This document shows, piece by piece, positions 1-11,135 of a DNA stretch of 64,000 nucleotides; the first letter of the stretch is position 1; each line of letters opens with the position of its first letter. The stretch comes from Terebella lapidaria (Eukaryota; Annelida; Polychaeta; Terebellida; Terebellidae): NCBI GenBank assembly GCA_949152475.1, contig OX424562.1, forward strand, positions 4,154,001 through 4,218,000, read 5' to 3'. The notes beneath the pieces are model-generated. The model was given only the letters and a program-made list of their open reading frames with translations. It was not told the DNA's origin and did not search any database. The position numbers and the translations under genes are program-made.

Positions 1-202
1 AACTGATGGTGGCATAGTTTCCACAGCTGGAAGCACAGGATCCACAGTAGGCAGTGTGGGTTCCCTGGCAGGCAGTGCTGGATCCACAGCTTGCGGCACT
101 GGATACAAGTCGACTGCCATGAACCTTTCATCAGTGTCGTTCAATTGCTCTTTTACATGTCGTATCTGCCCGTAAGATGAGTCAGGTGCAAGCCAAGTGC
201 AC

Positions 203-315
203 CTCAGCAAACAGTGATGACTCATTGGCCACCAAGGCCACTCCGGATGGTAACTGGTCCTGCACGGTGGCCATGTCTGTGATGAGGATCACATTGATGG
301 AATTTGACATGAACG
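203..315 (-). CDS. Possible small unidentified exon
   Basis: On the - strand a pyrimidine-rich stretch ending in CAG (acceptor, complement of 316-317) is followed by an open frame reading FMSNSINVILITDMATVQD and then LPSGVALVANESSLFAE. It can end at a GAG|GTGCAC donor (202/203), giving 113 nt. If the donor is not used, the frame stops about four codons later. The segment alternates hydrophobic strand-like stretches and vaguely resembles a MABP-type beta strand unit, but I cannot name it. A second open frame on the same strand (1 to about 225) is rich in Pro/Val with loose repeats (VDPALPA, VDPVLPAVE). It could be the continuation of a gene running off the left edge, or UTR. Confidence 0.22.
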
Positions 316-1074
316 CTGTTACAGTAAAAATTACAAAATCATTTTGTGCTCCGACCTTGAACCTAAGGTCAAGATCATGAGAACAATCATGATCTTCAGA
401 AATTCTTCAGAAATGTCATAAGAGAAAAATTTTTGAGATAGAAGAAACGTCTGTATCTGATACACCTGTCATTGACATCTACATACCTTTGTGGCCCTGC
501 TTAATCGATCAATTATATACAATTATATCATGTATATACGACGTATAGACTTCCATAGTAGTTCTCATGTTTGGTCACACGGAAAACGCCGCCGTACGTA
601 CGCTGAATTTCTGGTCTTGATACTCCACAGCACAGTGGTCGAATAATTTCGTTACTCCATATGACTGTGTGTCACAAAAGTAACACTGGAAAAGCACCTG
701 TGTAACGAAAAAAAACATTAAATGGATGAATTGTGTAGTTGTGGTACCGCAATCACCGATGCATGGGCTATTCGTGGTACCGTAATCCACCTCACGCGGT
801 ACCGTAATCAAGCCGATTTCTTCTCCCTCAAATTACTCACAACTGCCACTAAAACATATCTTGTAACTTATCCACAGTGTATATGTTGTAATTTCCTCTT
901 CGAAACCACAAAAATATACGCGCATATATCTAGCATATACATACATTTCTCATGTATATGCTAGAAATCGCCGATAAAAGGTCGAAGCATAATCTACCTT
1001 CCGCCATCTACCGCACGGTACCTTAATCTGTGTAAGCACTGTGACTGTGCAGTGTGAACATCGAACAACATGCC

Positions 1075-1850
1075 AAAATAATGTTCGGACTCGCAAATTT
1101 CATGTTTGATGTGAAATTTAACATTGGAGTAGATTGCCAACTTTTTAAATTTTCAAGATAGAAGTTTGAAACTTGCTGAAAAAAATACGGTTTTATGCCA
1201 AATGGAAATGAACAAAATTTCGAATCGATCCGACCATCCTAAACGAAGTTATGGCCAAAAATATTATGAGGTTTTGTGATGAACTTGACTTTAGAATTGG
1301 TCAAATGTATCTAGCTATATCTATACTATAATTTTTCTAACTCGAGCGTTTTACATAGTTTTTCGCTGATATTCTTGCGAGTCTAAATAGTACCGTATCG
1401 TTCCATAACTTCATCTATAACACTTCATCTGAGAGTCAAACGGCAATCTTATACCAAAGTTCAAACTTCTATCGCAAAAAAAAAAGTTGGCAATCTACCC
1501 GAACGTTAAATTTCAGCCCGAAACGGCATTTCAGGGATCTGAGCCTATTCCGGTATTCGATCGTGTTTACATTCACTAGTTGTAATTTTGGGCCAGAAGA
1601 CCCGCTTGAGATTGCACCGATACAAAATTGCATGCAGGGTGTGGACCCAGAAATTCAACGATGGCGCCAAATTTAACACTGGGGTAGATTGCCATTTTTT
1701 TCCCCTGAAATTTGGTATAAAGTTGTTGTTTGACTACTATGTGAAATATGCCAATTTACAGAACGATAACATTTAGCATCGCAAAAATATGATGAAAAGA
1801 CAGTGTAAACAGTGTAGAAAAATCAGGGTATACCCGACGTCGGTCAACAT
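1075..1850. repeat. Dispersed repeat R6, inverted and direct copies
   Basis: The words AACATTGGAGTAGATTGCC (about 1122-1140) and TTTGAAACT recur inverted around 1460-1515 (TTGGCAATCTACCC), making a degenerate foldback of about 400 bp. A third, direct copy runs from about 1655 to 1845 with the tail GCATCGCAAAAATATGATG. The same tail occurs at 4515 and 8510. No coding potential was seen. The copies are diverged, so this is an old non-autonomous repeat of unknown class. The remaining DNA between 320 and 1075 and between 1850 and 2740 shows no gene or clear repeat beyond short GGTACCGTAATC words near 740-820. Confidence 0.5.
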
Positions 1851-2752
1851 ATTCATATGGCATCAGCGTCCAATAGTACGTATTGTCACCTGCAACAAAA
1901 ACATGATATAAGAACATCATCACCTTCACATATCGCAAGAGATATCCTAAATTCGTGCAAATTCGCCGAAGCCAACTTTTTTTTTGCACGTGAACATCGG
2001 TACCTTCTAAATGATCCGTTTTTGACCGCGGAGTGATACAAAATTAAGCAAATTTTCAATCTCAAACATACTATCTCAATCTATCAATAATATATCGATA
2101 TTTTGTCTCAGATTAATTAACCTACCTGCACATCAAAACCAGAAGTAAAGCAAATCTGCTGCATCCGTACATCTACCGGGCCTCAAAACACAATATTAGT
2201 ACACTACTTGGCACTTTTTTCCACCGGACTATCGACTATCACGACCCAGATGCATGTGATTACTGACCTGACATCGATCAGCCCTTCGCGAAATTACCAC
2301 CGGACGTACGGTCCGGGAGTTTCACGCCTGTAGTGAACGCAGCTTTTCAACGGTGGTTTGTTTTTTACGCAACAATTCTACGAAGGTCAAGGCCGAACTG
2401 AATCTATCTGTTTTTTTTTGTATTTGCAAATAGTTTTGTTTTTTATTGAAATTTGGACCAACTCATATTACTAGATATTAGAATCTACATGTGACCAGGT
2501 GAGGTATCTTGTTTCTAATGGCTTTAAGCCTTATGGTACAGTACAGGAGCCGTTTTCACAAAGCCATCGTTACAGTAAACAGGTAAAGGGGCACTGTATG
2601 GGATTCGGCTTTTAGGGGATTTCCTAGACCCAGGTGCCCCACTCACCGAGGGATTTCCAAAATTTTCCTCCCCACGCTTCTATTTATAGAACAAAAGGTC
2701 AGATTACGTTTTTTGACCCAGGATCTCTACCGAGTCAATGCTCAGATCAGCC

Positions 2753-3459
2753 TAGACAAACAATATCGTCTTCTCTGAGGGCCAAAGGCCCGAACAATAT
2801 CGTCTTCTCTGAGGGCCAAAGGCCCGAAGACGAAATGCCTCCCGTGTTAAAATTCTGCTGAATTTCCGACAAAAAAAAAGTCGGAACTTCGAGTCTGTTC
2901 TAACTGGCTAAATATCAGGAATGGTACTCACATTCTTGGTCAGAGGCGGCTCATGATGTCAATACTTCCTAAATCCAACGAAATATCCACTTGTTATTGT
3001 GTTTATCCTCACATTTCACTGTTCTGAAGCCGGCTGGGATACTTTTTCAAACAAATTTCCTGACATCTTTGCCTGCCGAGTGACGTCACACGCGCGCGCA
3101 CTCGTGCGGAATCCCGTGTCATTTTTCGAGGGGATTCCCTCGAATGCACGCGCGTGTGACGTCACTCGGCAGGCAAAGATGTCAGGAAATTCGTTTGAAA
3201 AAGTATCCCAGCCGGCTTCAGAACAGTGAAATGTGAGGATAAACACAATAACAAGTGGATATTTCGTTGGATTTAGGAAGTATAGACATCATGAGCCGTC
3301 TCTGACCAAAAATGTGAGTACCATTCCTGATGTTTAGCCAGTTAGAACAGACTCAAAGTTCCGACTTTTTTTTTGTCGGAAATTCAGCTGATTTTTTACA
3401 CGGGAGCCATTTCGTCTTCGGGCCTTTGGCCCTCAGAGAAGACGATATTGTTTGTCTAA
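2753..3459. mobile_element. 0.7-kb foldback element with 8-bp target duplication
   Basis: Two arms of about 330-350 bp are near-perfect reverse complements around a centre at about 3120-3140. Termini read AGACAAACAATATCGTC and the inverse. The flanks repeat GATCAGCC (2745-2752 and 3460-3467), an 8-bp target-site duplication as left by hAT-type transposases. The left terminus has a partial extra copy of the AATATCGTCTTCTCTGAGG word (2762 and 2795). Two apparent ORFs in the arms on opposite strands encode nearly the same peptide only because of the palindrome; they are not genes. Non-autonomous. Confidence 0.85.
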
Positions 3460-3506
3460 GATCAGCCCAGGACAGGTCGGCTCGGCAGAGATGCTAGGCC
3501 AAAAAC

Positions 3507-3818
3507 CATAGACATAGAAGAGAGATGGACTGCCAACTCGACCTCAGTAACCTTTAGCTTTCGACCAGAGGAATTTGGGTACTTATTTCCAGTTTGTAGT
3601 TTTATGAGAAATTTGGATTGTAAAAATACGTCAAATACTGTACGTTACTTCAACACTATGAGGATCGTCAGGAATGAGCAATGGCAATGTGACGTTATAC
3701 GTTGACAACGGAAGTGTAACTACCGTCTTCCTCCGACCTTGTGTGACCTCAAGCTCAATGACTAGAAACAGAGAGAGTGATACCGAAGTTGGCAGTCCAT
3801 CTCTCTTCTATGTCTATG
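3507..3818. mobile_element. 312-bp hAT-like MITE, uninterrupted copy
   Basis: The terminal inverted repeats start CATAGACATAGAAGAGAG and are about 30 bp long. The flanks are CCAAAAAC (3499-3506) and CCAAAAAT (3819-3826), a 7-of-8 match consistent with an 8-bp target duplication. No ORF is present. This copy matters because it is the empty site for the interrupted copy at 23108-26729. DNA from 3830 to 4060 holds nothing recognisable. Confidence 0.8.
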
Positions 3819-4059
3819 CCAAAAATGTCATCTAGCCCTGAAGGATGAAGGCGGCAAAAAAAAATTTTCGGGAAAACAACGTCACATACTTTATTCCGAA
3901 ACAAACCGGGGGACACCTGTGCGGTCGTGAGACCGACTGCCTCTCCCCCACCGCCCTTTACTTTCACGTGAACAGTGCATAATCGGTCTTAACAGCGCGA
4001 AGAACTGCACCATATCAACTGCTTTAGTAATATTAATTGGATTTATGGCATCATCAGTA

Positions 4060-4575
4060 GAGTTATTCCATCTGCAATGATTATATCATTTTTAAATTCA
4101 GTCAAATGCAATATTGTACCAAATTTCAAACTTCTATCGCAAATTTTGAAGAAGTTTGCACTTTATCCCAATGTTAAATTTCAGCCCAAAACAGGATCTC
4201 GAGCATCTGAGCATATTCGAGGATTTGGTCCTGCTTACATTCATCAGGATTCAAAAATATTATTGTTATTTTGGATCAGAAATCCCACTGGAGGTGTATT
4301 CTACACAAACATGTTGATTTCGAAAGATTTCACTGCTACAAAACCGAGCGAATGCACAAAATTGTGTTCAGACAGAGAATCTAAATGACAGGGCTAAGTT
4401 TAACATTGGGGTAGATGGCTAACTTTTTCAATATCCGAGATAGAAATCTGTAATTCAGTAGAATAGTGCCGTTTGATTCCCAGGTGAAGTATGCCAAGTT
4501 ATAGAACGATACTGTTCAGCATCGCAAAAATATCAGCGAAAAACAGTGTAAGCGAGTTGGAAAAATCAGAGTATA
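4060..4575 (+). repeat. Dispersed repeat R6, second locus
   Basis: This shares the words CAAACTTCTATCGCAAA, CCCAATGTTAAATTTCAGCCC and GCATCGCAAAAATATCAGCG with the locus at 1075-1850. It ends near a CTCGG-rich patch (4580-4740) made of GGACAACTCGGCTC / GGCCCAAGACAAG-like words. No gene was found. A further short copy lies at about 8455-8525. Confidence 0.45.
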
Positions 4576-4740
4576 GGGGGCTAATTGGACAACTCGGCTC
4601 AGGGACAGCTCGCTTAATCTGCTGTTAATAATTGGCCAGGACAGCTCGGCCCAAGACAAGTTGGCCCAGCTCGTCCCACTGATTGGACAACTCGGCTCAT
4701 GACTCGAACACGGCTCGGGTCGCTGGGGGCATGGCTGGGG

Positions 4741-4807
4741 TAGCCCCGCTATTGGCCAATGTTTACAGTATGCGATAAACTGTAAACATTGGCCAATAGT
4801 GGGGCTA
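4741..4807. repeat. 29-bp-arm hairpin
   Basis: The left arm (4741-4769) and right arm (4779-4807) are inverted repeats with one mismatch around a 9-nt loop. The arms contain CTATTGGCCAATGTTTACAG, which includes an inverted CCAAT box. Probably a small foldback relic; no coding or RNA-gene features were seen. Confidence 0.75.
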
Positions 4808-4814
4808 TCTTAGA

Positions 4815-5398
4815 GGTATGATGGGTGAACTTGGCCTTGGGCCAAATTTACTTCTGCTGAGTTGTCATTTTTCATTTTCGGCCATATCTCGGAAACGGTG
4901 CATCGTAGAGCGAAACTGACGTTATTTTCAGACTAGTGGCACTAGACAAACATGTCTCAGAGGGGTATGTTGAGTGAAGTTGACTCTGGGCCAAATTTTT
5001 TGTTTGCTGAGTCAGCATTTTCAATTTTCGGGCATATCTCGGGAACGGTGTGTTGTAGAGCGAAACAGACATTATTTTCGGACTCTTCGCCCTAGACAAA
5101 CATGTCTGAGTATTATGGATGAACTTTGACCTTGACCTCAAATTACTTTGCCGAGTCGGCATGTTTCGTTTTCGGCGATATCAGGTGTGTCAAAGAGCGA
5201 ATTCGACGTTATTTTCGGACTCGGACTACGGGGTTCTATGGATGGACTTTGACCTTGACCTTAAATTTTGAGTCAGCTTTTTTCGTTTTCGTCGATATCT
5301 CGGAACTGGTACATCGTAGAGCGAATCTAACGCTATTTTAGGACTCATCGCCCCACACAAAAATGTCTTAGGGTATGAACTTTGACCTTGGCCTAATT
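4815..5398 (+). repeat. Outer 147-bp repeat array, truncated F3-like element
   Basis: About three and a half diverged copies of the 147-bp F3 unit lie here (recognisable by ATCTCGGAAACGGT, GTAGAGCGAAAC and AGACAAACATGTCT). The array is cut at 5398 by insertion of F3 copy a. A matching outer 3' terminus reappears immediately after that insertion (8399-8447: GATGCCCCATGGCATC, then CTTTAGGCC, ending CATCTAG). An older F3-like element was therefore split by a younger one. Its 5' end is not recognisable. Confidence 0.6.
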
Positions 5399-5770
5399 AA
5401 GGCATTTCGGCAGAAATGCCTTTATGGTTTTAGCAGAATTTTTTTTTTTTTCTTTTTTTTTTTTTTTGCTTCTTCCGCCGTTTTGGTTTCCGGACGATAA
5501 CTTTAGATTGCCTTGATGGATCCTTATCAAATTTTCACCACTAGTCAGAAATGATATGTGGAAGAACCCTATTCTTTTTTAGCCGGCTGCGAGGTCCGTG
5601 AGGTCCGTGAGGATGAAATCAAGGTTTTTGGTTTCCGGACGATAACTCAAAAAATATTCAGGCAATGGATGCAGAACTCTGTATGGATGTTCATATACCA
5701 CCAGGGAAGAACCCTATTGATTTTGGGATCAATCCGTCAAATGACCTTTGACCTAGAGGTCAAAATAATT

Positions 5771-7078
5771 AGGCATCCCGATTGAAAATCGGGAGGCCTT
5801 ATGTTTTTGTCTGTTTTTTTTTTTTTTTTTTTTTTTTTTTTTCCGCCGTTTGGTTTCCGGATCATAACTCTTGAACGCCTTGATCTATCTTTCCGAAATT
5901 TTCACAGCTCATCCGAAATACTTTACTCCTAACCCCTTTTGTTTTTCGTCGAGATCCGAAATCCAAGATGGCCGCCAGCGGCCGATTCCTCTCAATGTCA
6001 TAATTTGATTCAGGCAATTTCCAGGAGAAAAAAATTTTTTGGGTGTATTTTTTTTTTTTTTGACTTGGAATTTTTCCCTTGCCTGCCCCCATGCAGATGT
6101 AATACTGTAACTGAGCCATGCTACTGTATTCACTGACTGCAGCCTGCATGTCCAGCATGAGGCTAGGCTCTGCCCTCTCAGCCAGTGCAGTATATGAGAG
6201 CCCTGCTCAGTAATGCCTTACAAGATCAGCCACTCTGTCCAGCACAGTGATAGGCTCCGCCCCTCTCAGCCAGCCCTGCTCAGTTAGCCTTACAAGATCA
6301 GCCAGTCTTGTCCAGCACAGCAATATAGGCTCCGCCCTCTCAGCCAGCCCTGCTCAGTCATGCCTGACAAGTGATACAGCTAGCATGTCCAACTTGACCC
6401 CAGGCTCATATCCATGCATAATCCCTCACTCCCCCCTTCAAAGCCTGGTTTACTAGTGTGTGTACATGGTAAAAGAATGAAGTTCCACCCCACAGAATAC
6501 AATAGTTGGTTAATAAGCCACACACATGACACAACATGCTTGGGGGATGATTTGCCCTGCCTGCATTTATTTTGTACAAACATGTATTGTTTGAATGTTT
6601 TGTTATTCAACTCTATTTCACATGCAATGACCAAATCATCATTGTTTTAGTTAGCTGGGAAATGTTTAGCTTTGGTTATAATGTGAATGCGAAAATTCCG
6701 CTGTATTGTACAAGTTTTGAAATCACAAAATTGGCCAAGATGACACAGCATTCTTTTAGTCACGTATCATTTTACATTTGACAGGAGCACCTGAAAATAT
6801 CACGAACATCCTGATTAAATATACTAGTATTCTGAATATTGGCTGGGTAGTACTCTGAATATTGGCTGGGTAATTGTCCATTCATTTTGGGTGGCAAATG
6901 TCTGGTGGGCCAAGTTGTCAAGATGATAGAAAGCAGTTCTGGTAAGAAACTGTCTGATGAGCTCTCACTCTTACCCACATACAATGGCCTATGTATCCTT
7001 TTTTCTAGGTCCAGTATGACCATTTGAAATAATAACAAATTGGGGGATGCCACAAAGCCTATAGGCTTTTATGTCTAG
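5771..7078 (+). mobile_element. F4: Helentron-like element nested in F3
   Basis: The 5' end AGGCATCCCGATTG forms a hairpin with its continuation (ATCGGGAGGCC). The 3' end has GGGATGCC, then the hairpin AAAGCCTATAGGCTTT, then ATGTCTAG at 7078. The flanks AATAATT | TTTTTGC rejoin into the uninterrupted F3 sequence seen at about 28419-28434 and 28738-28752. This proves insertion into a T-tract without target duplication. The interior includes short repeats around 6140-6360 (CAGCCAGCCCTGCTCAGT words) and no credible gene. Confidence 0.75.
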
Positions 7079-7429
7079 TTTTTTGCTCATTCATCCTTGA
7101 GGCTTCCTGCATATCTCAAAAACGGTGCGTCGTAGAGCGAAACGGGCGTTATTTTCGGACTCGTCGTCCTAGACAAACATGTCTATGGGGTATTTTTTTT
7201 TTTTTGATTCGACTCCGAGGTCCGTGAGGTCCGTGAGGATGAAATCAAGGCCGATTATGAGACTTGGTTTCCAGACGATAACTCGAAAAATATTTAGGCA
7301 ATAGTTGCAGAACTTTGCATGGAGGTTTATATACCACCAGGGAAGAAACCTATCGATTTTGGGATTGATCCGTCAAACGACCATTGACCTAGAGGTCGAA
7401 ATAACTTTTTGCTGACTCATCCTTGAGGC

Positions 7430-8335
7430 TTCCTGCATATCTCGGAAACGGTACGTCGTAGAGCGAAACTGATGTTATTTTCGGACTCGTCGCCCTAGAC
7501 AAACATGTCTAAGGGGTATTATGGATGAACTTTGACCTTGACCCGAAATTTTTTTGCCGAGTTGGCATTTTTCGTTTTCGTCGATATCTCGGAAACGGTG
7601 CGTCGTAGAGCGAAACGGACGTTATTTTTGGACTCGTCGCCTTGGACAAACATGTCTGAGGAGTTTTATGGATGAACTTTGACCTTGACCCGAAATTTTT
7701 TTGCCAAGTCGGCATTTTTCGTTTTCGTCGATATCTTGGAAAACGGTGCATCATAGAGCGAAACGGACATTATTTTCGGACTCGTCGTCTAGACAAACAT
7801 GTCTTGAAGGTATTATGGATGAACTTTGACCTTGACCCGAAATTTTTTTGCCGAGTTGGCATTTTTCGTTTCCGTTGATATCTGGGAAGCGGTGTGTCGT
7901 AGAGCGAAACAGACGTTATTTTCGGACTCGTCACCCTAGACAAACATGTCTTAAAGTTATTATGGATGAACTTTGACCTTGACCCGAAATTTTTTTGCCG
8001 AGTTGGCATTTTTCGTTTCCGTTGATATCTGGGAAGCGGTGTGTCGTAGAGCGAAACGGACGTTATTTTCGGACTCGTCACCCTAGACAAACATGTCTTA
8101 AAGTTGTTATGGATGAACTTTGACCTTGACCCGAAATTTTTTTGCCGAGTCGGCATTTTTCGTCGATATCTTGGAAACGGTGCGTCATAGAGCGAAACGG
8201 ACGTTATTTTTGGACTCATCGACCTAGACAAACATGCCGGGGGGGGGGGGGGGGGGGTATGATGGATGAACTTTGACCTTGACTAGAAATTTTTTTCGCT
8301 GAGTGTGTCATAGAGCCTGTGACAAAGATGTTTTA
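7430..8335 (+). repeat. 147-bp tandem array inside F3 copy a
   Basis: About six units carry the ordered words ATATCTCGGAAACGGT, GTAGAGCGAAACGGACGTTA, GACAAACATGTCT and TGAACTTTGACCTTGACCC. Unit spacing is about 147 bp, with small indels. A run of about 20 G lies at 8238-8257. Several ORFs on both strands across the array are repeat translations, not genes. Confidence 0.85.
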
Positions 8336-9619
8336 AATATTACGAATTAGTCCTAACACCGAAATGCCTCCAAGGCATCTTTAGGCCTTGACGTCTAGTT
8401 TCAGTCGAGATGCCCCATGGCATCTTTAGGCCTTGTGTGACATCTAGTTTGGTAGGAAATTGCCCTTTGACTCCCAGATGAAGTATGCCAAGTTATAGAT
8501 CGATAACATTTAGCATCGCAAAAGGGTCAAGGTTTACACTATACTAAAGTCGGCGCATAATTTATTGGCGTGAACATATCTAATGAAATCTCGGAACTTA
8601 GTGACTTGTTTTATATGAAATTCAGGCAACGGTTGAACGAGCCTGTGACCTAAGTTGCTGACGTAAATTCCAAGTTTGTTTTTCACACAGGAGACTACTA
8701 TTTCAATAAATACGAATCTAAATGGGATTTTACCATTGTAACAACGAGCGGGAAAGCAGACAGTCAAAACAGTGATGAATGCCAATGCAACAGCTCATTA
8801 ATGCAAAGCGAAATCATTGGTCTGACCAGCAGTGTGCAACGGTCCGAAAAATAACATGTGATGGCGTTATGCTGTTCAAAAAATGGATAGTGGTCACAGT
8901 TTGATTTCCCGGAATGGCTGAGAGTATTATTCTATATTTGGGTGAGATACTATATGTCACATGCAGAATAGGACACAAAGTTTTGTTTGATTGCAGTATT
9001 TTGTTATCGCTAAACAAATGAAAATATTCAGTATCCAGCAATATATGAATTGAGGATAACGGGTGTCTAATTGTATCCCCCGAACAAAGTTCGGCGGATA
9101 CTATGGATTTACGATCGTCGCGCCGCCGCCGCGTCCCCGTCCGCAGACACTTTCTTGTGAACGCGCTGCAGGTTGCAAATATGAACCGATTTTGATAATA
9201 TTTTATATGGACATGTCTTATGGTGAGATCTGGACACCTATCGATTTTGGTTGCCATAGCAACCAAAATAGCCGATTGGCGTAACATTTTGTGCTCAAAT
9301 TAGCCTGTTTAACACACATGGGTTGTGAACGCTCTACGGGTGGGAGTTTTCAATGAATGATGATGAAATCGCACAGGCTCAATGAGAAAGACCATCACAC
9401 GAAACTTATTGTTTTTCAGAATGATCGAATAAATATTAATAAGTTTGAAAGGTTAACTTATTACGACAATTAAAATACCTACTTTGACATGTGTGATCAC
9501 TCCAGTAACCTGTACTATGAAAGCAAATTGCACTAGATTCTTGTTCAGAATACAGAACTGATGTTTTTGGTGAAAAAAGAACAATATTACTGAATAAGTT
9601 AACATTGGTTTTACTAGTT

Positions 9620-10470
9620 AAGTCTATTATTGACCACAATAAAAATAGTTAAGACGAGAAACATTTATTATTGAGCTCAACAAGGTAAAGGTTTTGTCCA
9701 GTACAAATTTCATGGGTGTAACTGAATAATTTAACATTATTTTTAATAGTTAAGTCTATTATTGACCACAATAAAAATAGTTAAGACAAGAAATATTTAT
9801 TATTAACCTCAACAAGGTAAATGTTTTGTCCAGTACAAATTTCATTGGTGTAACCGAATAAGTTAACATTATTTTCACTAGTTAAGTCTATTATTGACCA
9901 CAATAAAAATAGTTAAGTCTATTATTGACCACAATAAAAATAGTTAAGATGAGAAATATTTATTATTAAGCTCAACAAGGTGAAAGTATGTCCAGTACAG
10001 ATTTCATGGGTGTACTGAATAAGTTAACATTATTTTTACTAGTTTAGTCTATTATTGACCACAATAAAAATAGTTAAGACAAGAAATATTTATTATTGGG
10101 CTCAACAAGGTAAAGATTCTGTCCAGTAGACATTTTATTTCTGTAACCAAATAAGTTAACATTTTTTTTTGCTAGTTAAGTCTATTATTGACCTCAAAAA
10201 AAATAGTTAAGGTGAGAAACAATTATTATTGAGCTCAACAAGGTTAAGGTTTTGTCCAGAGGAAATTTCTGGGTGTAACCGAATAAGTTAACTTTATTTT
10301 TACATGTTAAGTCTATTATTGACCACAATGAAAATAGTTAAGACAAGAAATATTTATTATTGGGCTCAACAAGGTGAAGGCTTTGTCCAGTAGAGATTTT
10401 ATGGCTGTGACCAAATAAGTCAACATTATTTTTTTGCTAGTTAAGTCTATTATTGATCACAATAGCTTTT
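9620..10470 (+). repeat. About 132-bp tandem array
   Basis: AGTCTATTATTGACCACAAT starts at 9621, 9753, 9885, 10046, 10179, 10310 and 10444, giving a ~132-bp period over about seven units. A partial 31-bp duplication sits at 9915. Very AT-rich, with no coding potential. Confidence 0.85.
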
Positions 10471-11135
10471 TATGAAAACATTGATCAACTTTTACTTTGA
10501 ATTTCAACTTGAGACCATGTTTGGCTCAAATTATGAGTTAAAATATAACTTATGGTGAAAAATTCGATCTGGCTCCAATTTTGTCATCTTGAAATGCAGT
10601 TTTGGTCAACTTTTACTTTGATTTTCAACTTGTTTGGCACATATTATGAGTCGAAATATAACTTATGGTGAAAAGTTCGATCTGGCTCCATCTTGAAATG
10701 CAGTTTTGGTCAATTTTTAGTTTGAATTTCAACTTGAAACCAAGTTTGGCACATATTATGAGTTGAAATATAACTCATGGCGAAAAGTTTGATCTGGGTC
10801 CAATTTCGTCATCTTAAAATGCAGTTTTGGTCAACTTTTAGTTTGAATTTCAACTTGAAATCAAGTTGGGCAGGTATTATGAGTTAAAATATAACTCATG
10901 ACGAAAAGTTTGATCTGGCTCCAATTTTGTCATCTTGAAATGCAGTTTTGATTACCTTTTACTTTGAATTTCAACTTGAAACCATGTTTGGCACATACAT
11001 ATATTATGGATCGAAATATAACTTATGGTGAGAAGTTCAATCTAGCTCCAATTTTGTCATCTTGAAATGCATTTTTGGTCAAATTTTACTTTGAATTTCA
11101 ACTTGGAACCAAGTTTGTAAAATATTCTGAGTTGA
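10470..11135 (+). repeat. About 121-bp tandem array
   Basis: Five to six units carry GAAATGCAGTTTTGGTCAA and ATTTCAACTTGAAACCA. Starts at about 10591, 10695, 10816, 10937 and 11063 give a ~121-bp period with one shorter unit. It abuts the 132-bp array but is unrelated to it by eye. Confidence 0.8.

Larger units (their letters stand above)
5399..8398 (+). mobile_element. F3 copy a: Helentron-like non-autonomous element
   Basis: The 5' terminus is a hairpin, AAGGCATTTCGGCAGAAATG then CCTT. The 3' terminus carries the same repeat inverted (CCGAAATGCC), then a second hairpin (CAAGGC..GCCTTG), then GACGTCTAG at 8398. The interior has a poly-T tract, about 330-bp units (GAGGTCCGTGAGGTCCGTG, TCCGGACGATAAC) and then a 147-bp tandem array from about 7430 to 8330. 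F4 is inserted at 5771-7078, so the element itself is about 1.7 kb. There is no ORF of its own and no target duplication. The asymmetric terminal repeats fit Helitron2/Helentron-derived elements; this classification is inferred from structure only. Confidence 0.7.

Noticed and set aside
2999-3246. Two opposite-strand ORFs encoding nearly the same peptide
   Set aside because: They are mirror products of the 0.7-kb palindrome, with no domain or splice support.
7509-8231. Long repeated Arg/Lys-rich ORFs over the F3 array
   Set aside because: Translations of the 147-bp unit; frame openness follows from unit composition.
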